A DNA stretch of 34,828 nt from a virus. A model generated the notes under the pieces. The model ran no database searches and was not told the origin of the DNA. It saw only the letters and a program-made list of their open reading frames with translations. The stretch is taken from the IMG/VR virus record IMGVR_UViG_3300010391_000221, positions 1 to 34,828 of that record; one strand, 5' to 3'. The translations under genes and the position numbers were made by a program. This document shows, piece after piece, positions 1 through 10,187 of the stretch; the first letter of the stretch is position 1; the number at the start of each line of letters is the position of its first letter.

Positions 1-3000
1 TCCCTGTCGCCGTTGGTGCGCTGGTCGCTGTGACTGTCGGGGTGATTGTCGGCGTCCGAGTCGGCGTCTGGGTCACCGTCGGCGTTTGCGTGGCAGTCGG
101 CGTGGGCGTGACCGTGCCCGTCAGCGTGGGCGTCCAGGTGTGGGTTGGGGTTGGAACCTCGGTTTCCGTCGGTGTCGGGGTGTGCGTCGCGCCAGAGAAA
201 GTTGGCGTTGGCGTATACAACGCGCAGCCACACGCACTTTGACAATAGGGTGCGCCCAGCGACGCTTCGTCAGCGCAAATCTGATCCCAGTGCGCTGTGC
301 AACATCCCGTATCCCCCAATCCGAGACAGACGCAATCACGACAACTAGGATCGGTACAGCTTGGTGACTCATGGGCAGTGCAACAATCTTCTGCGCTCGT
401 GGGTGTTGGCGTTGCGGTTGCCGTCTGCGTCGGCGTAGCAGTTCGTGTCGGCGTGCTCGTCGGTGTGTCCGTTGGGGTCTCCGTCGGCGTGCGTGTCGGG
501 GTGCTCGTTGGCGTCTCGGTTGCAGTTGGCGTGTCGGTTGGCGTGCTTGTAGCCGTTGCGGTCGGCGTATTGGTTGGCGTCGCAGTAGGCGTCGCGGTAG
601 GCGTTGCAGTGAACGTCAGGGTGGGAGTTGCCGTCGGCGTGGGAGTAGCCGTCGCCGTCGGTGTGTTCGTGGACTGAAATAGCACCAGAGGAGCAGGCAC
701 GTCTGTTGCCGTCGGCGTGCTGGTGGGCGTCGGCGTAGGCGTCCTAGTCGGAGTGTTCGTGGGCGTGTCCGTCGCAGTCGGGGTGTTCGTAGCTGTGGGC
801 GTACGGGTAGGCGTATCTGTCGGCGTACGGGTAGGTGTGTCCGTCGAGGTCGACGTGGCGGTATGAGTCGGGGTGTTCGTGTTCACCGGCGTCCGGGTCG
901 GAGTCCGCGTGGGGGTGCTCGTCGGCGTCGCCGTAGGTGTCTCGGTAGGAGTTGCCGTATTCGTTGGTGTGTCCGTCGTAGTCGGCGTCTGTGTCGGCGT
1001 GTTCGTGACGGTGTGTGTTGCTGTGGGCGTCGGAGTGCGTGTCGGGGTCTGCGTGGGAGTGTGCGTTGGGGTATCCGTGGCCGTCGGCGTTGGTGTCCGC
1101 GTCGGAGTGTTCGTCGGCGTGTCTGTGGGTGTTGCCGTAGCTGTTGGAGTCCGCGTCGGGGTGTTCGTCGGCGTCGGTGTCGGCGTGAAGGTCGCACACA
1201 CGCCGGACTCCAAACACGCTGCGTTGAGCACCAGCGTCCCATCGGGGCACGAGCCGACGCCGCATCCCCCGTAAGGTGCTGCGCAATCACAGCACGCGTT
1301 TGCAGGCAGCGGCGTCCACGTCGATGTAGGCGTCGGCGTCGCCGTCGGTGTATTCGTCGGCGTGTGGGTTGCGGTGGACCGGAACAGCACTGGTGGCCCC
1401 GGAACGTCCGTTGCTGTAGGCGTCGGCGTGCTGGTCGGTGTAGGGGTGTTAGTGGGTGTCGATGTATTCGTCGGTGTCGCCGTTGGGGGCGCACACAGCA
1501 CCGTGTCGTTCATCACCGTCGTCACGTCAGCGGCGGAGAGGGCATGATCGTAGATGCGGAAGTCGTCGACGACGCCCACAAACTGCTCAGTACAATTATC
1601 ACCAGCAACAGCATAGCCGGTTGTCCCAGATGAGGCAGTAGAAAAAAATCCCTGCGTACTGGAGGAACCGACATTATAGTTAAGAGTCTGAAGTGAACCA
1701 TCAATGTAGAGTCGATTACCAGCAGAATCAGACTCATACACATAATGATGCCAACCTGTTTGTGAAGAAGGTACGACTATGGTCGCGTTGAGGATTGTCG
1801 TGGACGAACTGACAACCACGATGTTGAAGTCGTAGCTTGATACGGGAACAGTAAAATAGCCAATAAAGTAAGTGGCAAAACCGCACGAAGCGATGCCATC
1901 TTCTGCCACAAACACGACATAATTGGTGCCAGTTTGTAGTCCCGAATCCGCTTTTGCCCAGAAGGCGATAGAGCCTGCGGCGAGTACATCAAAACTGTCG
2001 TCCGACACAATGCTCAGCCACCTGTCCGTCGCATCCAGTGGTCTGCACGTGAGACCAGCACCTTGGTGTCCGGTGTCCCAGCTACAGGAGTGCAAAGTGC
2101 CCGTGTGCCCGTAGGCTGAGGCATCCGCTGTGCTCGTCCCGGTGTTCTCGGAGAAGCAGTAGCCGAGCTGGAGCACCGGCGGTGGTTGCAATGCGAGCAG
2201 CTCCGCCGTCCCGACTCCGCTCACACCTACCGTCGCCGTCTTCACGCCCGTCGCCCCAGCAGCAGACTGATTCACCTCGTCACCGGCAACAGAGATTCCC
2301 GTCACGTTCGTATCCCACCGTTCCGTCATGCCACTCGGCGCCGTCCACCCTCCAGCCGATGCCGCCGAGTACATCGCCACCAGCATCTCGTTCGGGCCGG
2401 TGGTCGTGATGTTCGGAGAGTCGTGAGTCGTGCCAACAGATGTGCTCTGCCCGTTCTCGACGTCAATCGGATTGTCCAGGTACGTGCCGCTGTACGTTGC
2501 GATGGCGCCCGTCGAGGCGACCGAGGTGCCGAAGGTCCAGCTATGCGTTGTCGCTGCGCAGTTCGCCTTGTAGTAGTACGCCGTGCGGAGCAGCACACCA
2601 TTGCTGACCTGCCGAATCAGCGTCCAGCCCGAGGGCGCGGTGATCGTCGTGCAACTCACGACGCAGACGATACTGATCTGCGCAAGGCAGAGGTCACCGC
2701 TCGTCACATCGCCGGCCCCCACGACAATGCCCAGGCTCGATGCCGCTGCGTTGCCCGCGGTGACCGATGAATGGAACACGATCACCGGTACTGGGGTATT
2801 CGTGGGCGTCGAGGTTTGCGTCGGCGTGGCCGTGAACGTCGGCGTTGGCGTATTGGTGGATCGAAACAGCACGCCCGGGACAGGCACGTCCGTCGCTGTG
2901 AAGGTCGGCGTAGCGGTGGGTGTCTGGGTTGGCGTCAGCGTTGGCGTAGTCGTCGGTGTAGACTGAAAGAGCGCCGGGGGCAGTGGAACATCAGTCGCCG

Positions 3001-4996
3001 TGAAGGTGGCAGTGGGAGTATTCGTGTTCGTTGGCGTCTGGGTCGGGGTGGGCGTCTTGGTGAACTGATCCACCAACTCAATCGCCGCCGCGCACGCCTT
3101 CGTCGAATCTGTCGAGCCTTGCGTGGTCGAACTCGCATTGAAATAGTCGCCGAGACCGAGGTCGACAACCGTCCCGTTACTGCACGTCGTGCCGCTCACC
3201 GTACACGCCATGGAGGAATCAGACAACGTGCTCGTGGTACTCGTGCGCAAAGTCCACGTCGCGGTGTTGCTCGCGGAGCAACTCACCACCAGATTGCGTG
3301 CGGTGGCTGCCGATGAAGATCGCAGCATGTAGGTATCGCTAGAGACTGCATAGTAAGGCGTGTTGTAGTCGGTATTTCCATGGAACTGATGCTCAAGCGG
3401 CACCCAAGCACCGGAGCCCGTCGTCTCGAACCAGATCTCTCTGATCTTCGCCTCGGCCGCACCTGCACGATTGAAACGAACCGTCAAGGCGTCACCCTTC
3501 GTCACCGCACAGCCCGTGGTGCAATTTGCGCGGCACGTAGTGCCTGTCGAGTCGATGGTACACGCCGCATTACTATCCGTGGTTGTCGTGGAGTTCCGCA
3601 GCGTGAACGTTTCTGTCTTGCCGCTGGACGGCGCTGAACTGAGACGTACGGCAATCCCGGCGAGCGTGGCATCATGTGGCGCAACAATCATTGCCAAGGC
3701 TTCTGTCGATTGCGTGCACTTCGCCGCTACTTCAGTGAACGTGCCGGAGCCGCAGAATTGCCCGTCCGTCGGTGATGGAGCGCTGGAATCGTCACCCAGA
3801 ATCACGATGTTATTGTGCGGCAGCGTACTGCTCCCGTTCGCGGTCACCGTGAACGTGGCGAAGCAATCCGTCGCATTGGTTGGACTGTTCGAGGGCACCA
3901 TTTGGAGAGTGAACAGTGCCATCTGGGCGGTATCGACAGTATGCGTCACATCGGAGCAGACCGTGGATGTCCCGACGAGCGCGCAAGTTAAAGCACTGGC
4001 TGAGCCATCGACGTTCAGCGATATGTCGTACTGCATACTGCCAGTACCCGGTGCAGCTGTGCACTGGGCGTGCATGCTGGAGAGCCGCCCGCTCGTGAAC
4101 GCCGCCACCTGGGCATTTCCCACCGTAGTCGATGGGCCTTGCTGTACACCGTAGCGGGTGCCCGCCGTTGCTGATCGCATACGTAGGTATAGTTCCGCGT
4201 GCTCGATGTAGGTCGGCGTGTTGGTTGGGGTTGGCGTGGGCGTTAGGGTCGGCGTCGGCGTATTGGTCGGGGTATTCGTGGGCGTCGGGGTTCCCATCGA
4301 GAATGTCTGCGAGAACTCAAACCAGCCTGGATGCGTCGTATCGGTATCGGTGTTGCTCTGGTCGGTGGCGCTCGTTCCACCATATCCCAACGTCATGGTA
4401 CGCGAGGTCGCGTTGCTGTTATCGTTGAAGCCCACCTCGATCACGATGTAGTCACCCGCCACCGGCGACGTGCCGCCAGAGTCGCATTTGCCGGAACCAG
4501 TCTCCAGATTTATCGCTGTACCACCAGACGCTCCGGCACCGGCGAGCGTCGTAGTCCATTCGTCCGAACCCGAGCCATTGTTGGTGTCCGTAATGAGTGT
4601 GCAGCGCACCAGCGTCGTGCTCGTGCCCTGCGTTACGTAGGCATGAATCCTGTAAAATGCGTTCGCTGCGTTGTTCGACTCCTGGGCCATCGCCACCCAG
4701 TTGAGTGTGCCGGTGATGTTGGCGGTATTGGTCAGAGCGATCGTGGAGACGAAGGTCACGATGCGGCCGGTGGTCGCACCATTGGCAGTCTCGGAGACAG
4801 CAGTCGTCGCGGCAGCCCCTGACTTCGCCGTATCCAGGCCTATGTTTGTTGCAGCGCCAGTCTCAGAGGCCCAGGTTCCCTTGGTCGTGATGCTCGCGAT
4901 GCCCCCAGTTGAGTTCTGGAGGTAAAAACGAGTCACGCCTGAAGCTGAAGCAGGCAACAGCGCTACCACATACGCGCATAGAAACCAGCGACGCAT
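1..4996 (-). CDS. Giant secreted multidomain Thr-Pro-repeat protein with LamG-like domain (3' end outside window)
   Basis: The minus frame from ATG 4996 stays open to base 2, giving 1,665 codons with no stop; the gene runs off the left edge. An in-frame TTG at 5008, preceded by GGAGG, is an alternative start. The N-terminus [19 protein letters not shown] is a Sec-type signal peptide. Then: a beta-rich domain (about 25-230), a TPTxTPT linker (235-264), a second Ser/Thr/Cys domain (265-645), a linker (645-735), a third domain (735-938), a LamG/ConA-like domain (about 942-1165, containing [20 protein letters not shown] and a [11 protein letters not shown] end), Cys-rich domain 1 (1229-1269), long TP linkers, Cys-rich domain 2 (1535-1595, with [14 protein letters not shown]) and more TP repeats. 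DVPxPxxLF[QR]ST occurs four times. It is probably an exported adhesin or surface/appendage protein. Domain names are by eye; the reading frame is secure. Confidence 0.85.
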   Translation of the reverse strand, partial: MRRWFLCAYVVALLPASASGVTRFYLQNSTGGIASITTKGTWASETGAATNIGLDTAKSGAAATTAVSETANGATTGRIVTFVSTIALTNTANITGTLNWVAMAQESNNAANAFYRIHAYVTQGTSTTLVRCTLITDTNNGSGSDEWTTTLAGAGASGGTAINLETGSGKCDSGGTSPVAGDYIVIEVGFNDNSNATSRTMTLGYGGTSATDQSNTDTDTTHPGWFEFSQTFSMGTPTPTNTPTNTPTPTLTPTPTPTNTPTYIEHAELYLRMRSATAGTRYGVQQGPSTTVGNAQVAAFTSGRLSSMHAQCTAAPGTGSMQYDISLNVDGSASALTCALVGTSTVCSDVTHTVDTAQMALFTLQMVPSNSPTNATDCFATFTVTANGSSTLPHNNIVILGDDSSAPSPTDGQFCGSGTFTEVAAKCTQSTEALAMIVAPHDATLAGIAVRLSSAPSSGKTETFTLRNSTTTTDSNAACTIDSTGTTCRANCTTGCAVTKGDALTVRFNRAGAAEAKIREIWFETTGSGAWVPLEHQFHGNTDYNTPYYAVSSDTYMLRSSSAATARNLVVSCSASNTATWTLRTSTTSTLSDSSMACTVSGTTCSNGTVVDLGLGDYFNASSTTQGSTDSTKACAAAIELVDQFTKTPTPTQTPTNTNTPTATFTATDVPLPPALFQSTPTTTPTLTPTQTPTATPTFTATDVPVPGVLFRSTNTPTPTFTATPTQTSTPTNTPVPVIVFHSSVTAGNAAASSLGIVVGAGDVTSGDLCLAQISIVCVVSCTTITAPSGWTLIRQVSNGVLLRTAYYYKANCAATTHSWTFGTSVASTGAIATYSGTYLDNPIDVENGQSTSVGTTHDSPNITTTGPNEMLVAMYSAASAGGWTAPSGMTERWDTNVTGISVAGDEVNQSAAGATGVKTATVGVSGVGTAELLALQPPPVLQLGYCFSENTGTSTADASAYGHTGTLHSCSWDTGHQGAGLTCRPLDATDRWLSIVSDDSFDVLAAGSIAFWAKADSGLQTGTNYVVFVAEDGIASCGFATYFIGYFTVPVSSYDFNIVVVSSSTTILNATIVVPSSQTGWHHYVYESDSAGNRLYIDGSLQTLNYNVGSSSTQGFFSTASSGTTGYAVAGDNCTEQFVGVVDDFRIYDHALSAADVTTVMNDTVLCAPPTATPTNTSTPTNTPTPTSTPTPTATDVPGPPVLFRSTATHTPTNTPTATPTPTSTWTPLPANACCDCAAPYGGCGVGSCPDGTLVLNAACLESGVCATFTPTPTPTNTPTRTPTATATPTDTPTNTPTRTPTPTATDTPTHTPTQTPTRTPTPTATHTVTNTPTQTPTTTDTPTNTATPTETPTATPTSTPTRTPTRTPVNTNTPTHTATSTSTDTPTRTPTDTPTRTPTATNTPTATDTPTNTPTRTPTPTPTSTPTATDVPAPLVLFQSTNTPTATATPTPTATPTLTFTATPTATPTATPTNTPTATATSTPTDTPTATETPTSTPTRTPTETPTDTPTSTPTRTATPTQTATATPTPTSAEDCCTAHESPSCTDPSCRDCVCLGLGDTGCCTAHWDQICADEASLGAPYCQSACGCALYTPTPTFSGATHTPTPTETEVPTPTHTWTPTLTGTVTPTPTATQTPTVTQTPTRTPTITPTVTATSAPTATG
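400..1195 (-). repeat. Thr-Pro-encoding degenerate tandem repeat
   Basis: On the minus strand this is an imperfect array of ACN-CCN-ACN-xxN codons giving TPTxTPTxTPT. One non-repeat motif (667-708) interrupts it. Copies differ at most third positions, so the repeat is kept at protein level more than at DNA level. Similar arrays lie at about 1-200, 2790-3062, 4203-4300, 5730-6035, 6715-6825, 14620-15345 and, in the opposite orientation, 30420-30715. Confidence 0.85.
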
Positions 4997-5041
4997 CCAC
5001 CGCCACAAGCCTCACCTCCCCATGATTCACCGCCTTTGATG

Positions 5042-5656
5042 TTACGTGCAGGAGCAGTGCATCGCCTTGACGTGAGTCAGCACATAGGGCGACGAAGCTT
5101 CCGTCCCGCCGCTTTTATGCACAAGACGAAACTCGCAGGGCACTCCGGCCGCTAGGTTAGTATAGGCGTTGGGCGCCGCACCGGTTCCATTGCTTGCCTT
5201 GATGAGCGCCGTATTGATTGTTGCCGCCACGTTGGTCAACGTGAGGGTCTGCTCAGTCCCGAAGGTCTTGCTCGTGCAGTCGGCCGTCCCACCCACACAA
5301 CACCCGACCGCCAACGACCAGAACTGTGTGGTTGTCCCATTCACGTTATTCAGGGCCTCGACCTCGCACGTGCACGTTCCTGCACTGGTGCTCGCGGTTG
5401 GCGGCCAGAGAAATGCTGCGACGAGCGCTTGGCACGAAGCCGCCGTGGCATTCGCGACACAGGTCCGCGTGACAAACGGAGCTCCGTCTGTTGGCGCTGC
5501 AAACGTTGCCGTGTCCTTCACGCAGGCAGCGTAAGTGCCTGACGCGGTATAGCTGCGAAAGGTCCCGCCATCCGGGAAGTCGAGAACATCGGCACCCGCA
5601 GGCACTGCCATGCACAGCACCGCTGCGCACATCAGTCTGAAGATCCACTTGGTCAT
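5042..5656 (-). CDS. Secreted Cys-rich hypothetical protein, 204 aa
   Basis: I do not recognise the family. The ATG at 5656 follows AAAGGAGGA at 7-nt spacing, a strong ribosome site. The N-terminus (MTKWIFRLMCAAVLCMAVPAGA, cleavage near residue 22) is a clear signal peptide. The mature part has about a dozen cysteines, including CTCEVE and CCVGG and a final CSC, which suggests a disulfide-stabilised extracellular or periplasmic protein. It is Thr/Ala-rich but lacks the TP linker of its neighbours. It lies between the 150-aa TP-repeat protein and the giant TP-repeat gene on the same strand with short gaps, so it is probably co-expressed with them. Confidence 0.75.
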   Translation of the reverse strand: MTKWIFRLMCAAVLCMAVPAGADVLDFPDGGTFRSYTASGTYAACVKDTATFAAPTDGAPFVTRTCVANATAASCQALVAAFLWPPTASTSAGTCTCEVEALNNVNGTTTQFWSLAVGCCVGGTADCTSKTFGTEQTLTLTNVAATINTALIKASNGTGAAPNAYTNLAAGVPCEFRLVHKSGGTEASSPYVLTHVKAMHCSCT

Positions 5657-5677
5657 TTGATGTTTCCTCCTTTTTCG

Positions 5678-6130
5678 TTAGGGACATGCGCAGACACCAC
5701 CAGCGGGGCTTTTGCATGAGTAAGGACTGCACGTGGTGCAGGGCGTCTGCGCGGGCGTACTCGTGACCGTAGGCGTCTGCGTAATCGTTGGTGTGACCGT
5801 CGGCGTGTTGGTGATCGTCGGCGTGTTGGTCGGCGTGGGCGTATCCGTTGCTGTGGCCGTGCGCGTTGGGGTCACGGTCGGGGTCTGCGTAGGAGTATCG
5901 GTCACCGTCGGCGTCGCCGTAGGAGTATCGGTTACCGTGAATGTCGGCGTCGGGGTGAATGTTCGCGTCGGGGTGTTGGTGGGCGTATCCGTCGGGGTAT
6001 TCGTCGGCGTGTTGGTCACCGTCGGCGTGGGCGTGGAAGTCGCTTGCTGGAGCAGCGGCGCAAGTTTCGCTTCGCTGACCTGCACGCCCCACCACAACAG
6101 CAGCCCCACCACAAGGCAGAATCGTCGCAT
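5678..6130 (-). CDS. Secreted Thr-Pro-repeat protein with Cys-rich tail, 150 aa
   Basis: A signal peptide ([21 protein letters not shown]) is followed by about 100 residues of almost pure TPTxTPT repeat (residues 31-130). The tail is short and Cys-rich ([20 protein letters not shown]). There is no folded domain apart from the tail, so this is a stalk-like or mucin-like secreted peptide; the Thr-rich region could be O-glycosylated, which is inference. It starts 3 nt after the stop of the 506-aa secreted protein. The plus-strand reading of the same DNA gives VGVxVGV open frames that are artefacts of the repeat. Confidence 0.75.
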   Translation of the reverse strand: MRRFCLVVGLLLWWGVQVSEAKLAPLLQQATSTPTPTVTNTPTNTPTDTPTNTPTRTFTPTPTFTVTDTPTATPTVTDTPTQTPTVTPTRTATATDTPTPTNTPTITNTPTVTPTITQTPTVTSTPAQTPCTTCSPYSCKSPAGGVCACP

Positions 6131-6133
6131 AGG

Positions 6134-7654
6134 TCACAACAGCATATCCATGCCGATGGGCGTCGCGGTAGGTGTCGGTGTCGATGTTGGAGTCGCCGTC
6201 GGAGTGCTGGTTGGCGTAAACGTCACACACCACGGCGGCTCGACGTTCTCGACGCTGAAGTCGTTGACGCGTAGTGTCACTGAGTGATTCACGGCACTTC
6301 CCGTGGTCCCCAACAACTGCACGGCAAGACGGTCCACGTCGGTGCCCACTGAAGAGATTCCAGAGAAGACCACAGTTTGAATGCCCGTGCCGGTAAGAGC
6401 GCTAGAAGTTGCCAAGATGGTACTGTTCGCTGCACAACTCCCCGGTAAGCGCATGAGCCGCAGCTTGTAGTTCGTCACATCGCTGCCGATGTCTGTCACG
6501 TCTACCCGTAATGTGTACGTCCCACTGAAGTCGGCGTGCAGGACCTGCGCAGAAACCCATCCGCCGTAGAAAGGACAGAGTTGATCGGTCACGCTGACCC
6601 CAAAATTGCACACCTGGGATTGCCCGCCGACAGGTGTCGTAGATAGAACAGCCTGCGAGCAGTTGGCGATCGTCAGGTCTTCGTTGTAGCACTTCCCAAC
6701 CATCGGCGTTCCTGTCGCACCCGGCGTTGGTGTATTCGTCGGAGTGACCGTTGGGGTCCGGGTCGGCGTATTGGTCGGCGTGGGCGTGCGCGTCGCCGTG
6801 TTCGTGGGCGTCGGTGTTGGTGGCGTCCCGAGGTACGTCACGAAGACGAACGCCCATCCGCGATCCGTTTGGGTACTGCCAGTCCAATTCCCCGCATCGC
6901 CATCGACACCGGTCGCACTGGCAACTCGATACATTGCGTTGATCTGTCGGTCCTGTCCCGTTCCCCCGGATGTACCGATCACGGGCGAGGTCGTCCACAC
7001 GGGAGCGAAAGTCACGCACGTACCGCTCGGACAATCACCCGCGACGGTACAACTCTGCTGGTCATTTGTGCCCCCCTGACAGGATCGCGTCGCATTGGTC
7101 CATGACCAGGTGGCGACCCGCGCATTTGCTCCGACCAGAGCGAAGAGCAATTCATCGCCCTGCACCCGTGTCGCACTCGGCCCAACCCATGCCGTCAACG
7201 TCTGGCCACGGCGCACAGCACTCGTATCAACACCGGTCACACTGGCCAGTTCCCACGCACCCATGACTCTCTTCACCGTCGATGGGAATGTGCAGGTGAT
7301 CGTTTGAGCATTGGTGAGTGCGGTAGTCACCGGGGCCGAGAGGATCGTGGTGCGAATCCCATTGCCCGCGCCGGGCACCTGCGGGAAAGCATAATCCTGA
7401 TCCATCGCATACGCATTGCTCCCGGAGTCCACACAAGAAATCGTGCAACTCGATGTGCAATCGACGGTGCCAAGTCCCACCACAACACGATTGCCCAAGG
7501 CGACCCCGCTCGCAGGCACCACAACGCTCAGCGTCGTGCCTGCTGATGTCGATTTATTCGTGCCGATCAATTTGACGAACGTGGCGGTCGCGTGGGCGAC
7601 ATCCACCCACGCGATGAGAAGCACAAGTGATCCTAGAACGTATACGCGACCCAC
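6134..7654 (-). CDS. Secreted two-domain protein with Thr-Pro linkers, 506 aa
   Basis: The start is GTG at 7654, overlapping the end of the fibre-like gene by 22 nt. A signal peptide ends at VDVAHA (about residue 22). The first domain (about 25-275) is beta-rich and includes [17 protein letters not shown], comparable in style to the third domain of the giant protein. It carries one Cys repeat, [20 protein letters not shown], of the kind found in the upstream 847-aa protein. A TP linker (about 278-315) leads to a second beta-sandwich-like domain (about 320-480), possibly carbohydrate-binding or pre-peptidase-like. A short TP tail ends in GMDMLL. It probably acts outside the cytoplasm; the function is unknown. 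Confidence 0.75.
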   Translation of the reverse strand: MGRVYVLGSLVLLIAWVDVAHATATFVKLIGTNKSTSAGTTLSVVVPASGVALGNRVVVGLGTVDCTSSCTISCVDSGSNAYAMDQDYAFPQVPGAGNGIRTTILSAPVTTALTNAQTITCTFPSTVKRVMGAWELASVTGVDTSAVRRGQTLTAWVGPSATRVQGDELLFALVGANARVATWSWTNATRSCQGGTNDQQSCTVAGDCPSGTCVTFAPVWTTSPVIGTSGGTGQDRQINAMYRVASATGVDGDAGNWTGSTQTDRGWAFVFVTYLGTPPTPTPTNTATRTPTPTNTPTRTPTVTPTNTPTPGATGTPMVGKCYNEDLTIANCSQAVLSTTPVGGQSQVCNFGVSVTDQLCPFYGGWVSAQVLHADFSGTYTLRVDVTDIGSDVTNYKLRLMRLPGSCAANSTILATSSALTGTGIQTVVFSGISSVGTDVDRLAVQLLGTTGSAVNHSVTLRVNDFSVENVEPPWCVTFTPTSTPTATPTSTPTPTATPIGMDMLL

Positions 7655-10176
7655 AACGTTACCGTCATCCCAGTTGGCGTGCTGGTAGGACTGGACAGCA
7701 CGATTTTCAGCCGATCTCTATCCGCCAACGAAATTGCGGAGGGTGTCGTACTGCCCTCGGTTTGCGTCACCGTGATCGGCCCAAAGCCCGTCAGGTTTGC
7801 ATAGGCCCCCCCGAAAGGTCGGCGCTGTACTGTGAAGGCGACAGAGGTCCCACTTTCGATCTGATAGTCCGCGCCAACGATCTGCGCCGTCTGGCCCGAT
7901 GGGACAGGGATGGAGAACGATAACGGCACGCGCGAGGTCACATCACCTTCGAGTGTGTACGCATGAGGTATCCGCACCGTTCGGACCCGGTTGTCGACGT
8001 ACTGCTTAGTCGAGACGCCCAAAGCTACAGTCGGGTCACCCGCCAAGGTGCACAGGCCTGGCGCGGTGTCCGTGCACGTCAACACCGAACGATTCGGTGT
8101 GGACAACCGCAGTTGGCTTCGCAAGGCCTGGACTCCGCCGATACCAAAGTTGGGGGCATCGAACAGTTGCACACCCGCTAGCCCATCGTAGCCTAGAAGT
8201 TGTCCCCCGGTCTGACCGGTTATGTCCGTTGCGGTGATCACCGATAGAAAGTCGCGGACTGCCCCGTTCGTGTAACGGCGAAAACGAGGGGGCGTCGTCG
8301 TGGTAGACGACCAGAGTTCGCCTTCCTGCGGGACAACTGGCTGTGCGCAGGCAAGCGGACCAAGATAGGCACCTGCCCCAGCGTTCCAGTTATTCGCTGA
8401 CACGTAACTCAACGTGCCATTGATGATTCGTTTGCAGGCATCGTAACTGTACAGTCCCTCGATAACCAACTTCGTGTTCGTGCCGATATCCAATGGCACA
8501 TCCACGCTGTGCCCACCCGGTGTTGGGTTGAGGGTTGTGCGCACATCGGCGACGTGGACGCCGAGTGAATTCGGATAGGGACTGGATGCCTCACAACTTG
8601 ACTGGCTCAGCCGTACGCCCTTCGTTGTCGTCTCAATACTACTGGTCTGCAACCGGAGATCGTCAATCGTCAGGTTGAAATCAATGCCGCACGCTACCGC
8701 CTCATACCACAACGCTCCATCGCCCGAGCCTACGGGAGATGTCTGGAAGAATGACCCACCACCGACCGTGAAATCGCTCGAGCCAGGCAACGTGCAGGTA
8801 CCGCCGCCGCCAGGCGTGCAATTCCCATCATTGAGGCAATTCCGTGTTGGGATTCCACTGCAGTGCGTCGTGCTGGCCTGAAAGTGGAGCAGGCGATCAT
8901 TCGTGACATTCCACGCCCACATGTTTTCAACGGAACTGTGTTGATTGCCGTCGCCCGTAAAGTTGAAATTCCAGCCCCCTGCGGTCAGCGTCGCCCCATC
9001 CTTGATGATGCCAGAGTTGTCATAGCCGGTCGAGCAAATTGCGTCTCCCGAGCCACCATTCACTATCTGCAAATTCGCCATCGTCACGTTTATGGTATTC
9101 GTGCGATTGAACGTGCACGGAGAGGAACTGCGAATGGCAGTTGATGTGCGTGTGCCCGAGCCGATGTACTGGACACTATCAATCGGCGCGGTCGTCCCAC
9201 GGAATGTGCATGTGCCACCGCCCGCGCAGTCGGTGGGAAATTCGCAGTAAGCGCCGTCGTTCGTCCCGTTCTCACACGTCGACGACACGGTTTCGTCGAA
9301 TCGTCCGATGCCGAGTGTAATGGCGTAGGTCTTTATTGGACCTGTGCAGGCCGCACCAGCACAGCGACTATTATTGTTCGTCGTGAGGCATGTGGTCGCG
9401 CCACCGCTCGGGCAGACTGCGTTGGTGAGGCAGGGCGTCGAGGGGCTGTCCCCACAGGACTTAGCCGTGCAACTACCACCGTCGTTGCAATCGGTATTCA
9501 GGTTGCAGATCGTACCGTTGTTACTTCCACCTGCACACCGACCGCACCCTTGGGTGTTATTGGTCGCGCAAGTCGCAAAACGGTTATCGTGCGCCGCCAA
9601 AATCTGTGCCTGGGCACCGTTCGCACTGGTTAGCGTCAAGCACGGACGGTTCAGGGGACCACAGCCAGAGAAGTCGGCGCCGTTCTTGTCAACGTGCACG
9701 GCAAACGCTGTCGTGATGGCGGGTGATACATCGGCGCACACCATCACTCCGCCCGAGGTGGTCAAGGGCTGATTGCTGCTGAGACAATCCGATGGCAGGC
9801 TGCCACCTGTACCGCCGTTAGCAAGACCGAGCGTGCCCGTGACATCGGTACTCATGTTGATCGCCGCGCAAGCCTCAGCATTCCCGCTCGCATCGGTGCC
9901 GAGCGGCCGCTGATTGCTGGCGCAGTTCGTCCCGTTGGCGGAGAGCGCCCGCGCCCGCCATGCCGTCGACGACTGCCCACCGATCATTTGTGCGTGCGCC
10001 GGTGGAGCGAACAGGCAAAGCAGCAACACGGCCAGCTCGCAGAACACGCGGATGAGGCTGACACAGGCGACCAACACGCAGGCCAGCAATCCCAGCTGCT
10101 CATGATGTGTCGCGAGGGCAGCAACGGCGATGGCGATGTTACCAACGAGAAATGAACCGATAAGGCGACGACGCAT
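7633..10176 (-). CDS. Exported fibre-like protein with Cys-rich repeats, 847 aa
   Basis: The ATG at 10176 follows AGGGTGAAGG, which overlaps the previous stop. The N-terminus has hydrophobic stretches and an APPAHA cleavage-like site at about 62/63. Right after it come phage fibre signatures: TLGLANGGTGG (about 115-125), of the 'LANGGTG' type common in tail fibres, and near the C-terminus GDPTVALGVSTKQYVDNR, the 'xxxSTKQYVD' motif of tail fibres and collars. The centre holds three Cys repeats of the form CxGGxxNGxxC...DCxxGGxC (about 210-240, 300-323, 425-450) and a right-handed-helix-like stretch rich in N, S and T. The likely role is receptor binding or surface display. A signal peptide on a virion fibre is unexpected, because virions assemble in the cytoplasm. 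Confidence 0.8.
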   Translation of the reverse strand: MRRRLIGSFLVGNIAIAVAALATHHEQLGLLACVLVACVSLIRVFCELAVLLLCLFAPPAHAQMIGGQSSTAWRARALSANGTNCASNQRPLGTDASGNAEACAAINMSTDVTGTLGLANGGTGGSLPSDCLSSNQPLTTSGGVMVCADVSPAITTAFAVHVDKNGADFSGCGPLNRPCLTLTSANGAQAQILAAHDNRFATCATNNTQGCGRCAGGSNNGTICNLNTDCNDGGSCTAKSCGDSPSTPCLTNAVCPSGGATTCLTTNNNSRCAGAACTGPIKTYAITLGIGRFDETVSSTCENGTNDGAYCEFPTDCAGGGTCTFRGTTAPIDSVQYIGSGTRTSTAIRSSSPCTFNRTNTINVTMANLQIVNGGSGDAICSTGYDNSGIIKDGATLTAGGWNFNFTGDGNQHSSVENMWAWNVTNDRLLHFQASTTHCSGIPTRNCLNDGNCTPGGGGTCTLPGSSDFTVGGGSFFQTSPVGSGDGALWYEAVACGIDFNLTIDDLRLQTSSIETTTKGVRLSQSSCEASSPYPNSLGVHVADVRTTLNPTPGGHSVDVPLDIGTNTKLVIEGLYSYDACKRIINGTLSYVSANNWNAGAGAYLGPLACAQPVVPQEGELWSSTTTTPPRFRRYTNGAVRDFLSVITATDITGQTGGQLLGYDGLAGVQLFDAPNFGIGGVQALRSQLRLSTPNRSVLTCTDTAPGLCTLAGDPTVALGVSTKQYVDNRVRTVRIPHAYTLEGDVTSRVPLSFSIPVPSGQTAQIVGADYQIESGTSVAFTVQRRPFGGAYANLTGFGPITVTQTEGSTTPSAISLADRDRLKIVLSSPTSTPTGMTVTLWVAYTF

Positions 10177-10187
10177 AGACCTTCACC

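Noticed and set aside
1-1200. CRISPR-like regular repeat
   Set aside because: Units are degenerate codons with a 3/6/12-nt period and no spacers; they are protein-coding.
744-1494. Minus-strand frames rich in HADxHxDAD or Arg/His
   Set aside because: These are other frames of the same TP repeat; the TP frame alone is continuous with signal peptide and folded domains.
30-1633. Plus-strand frames encoding VGVxVGVxVGV repeats
   Set aside because: They are the complement of the TP-coding codons (ACN CCN) of the minus-strand giant gene; no ribosome sites and no sensible protein.
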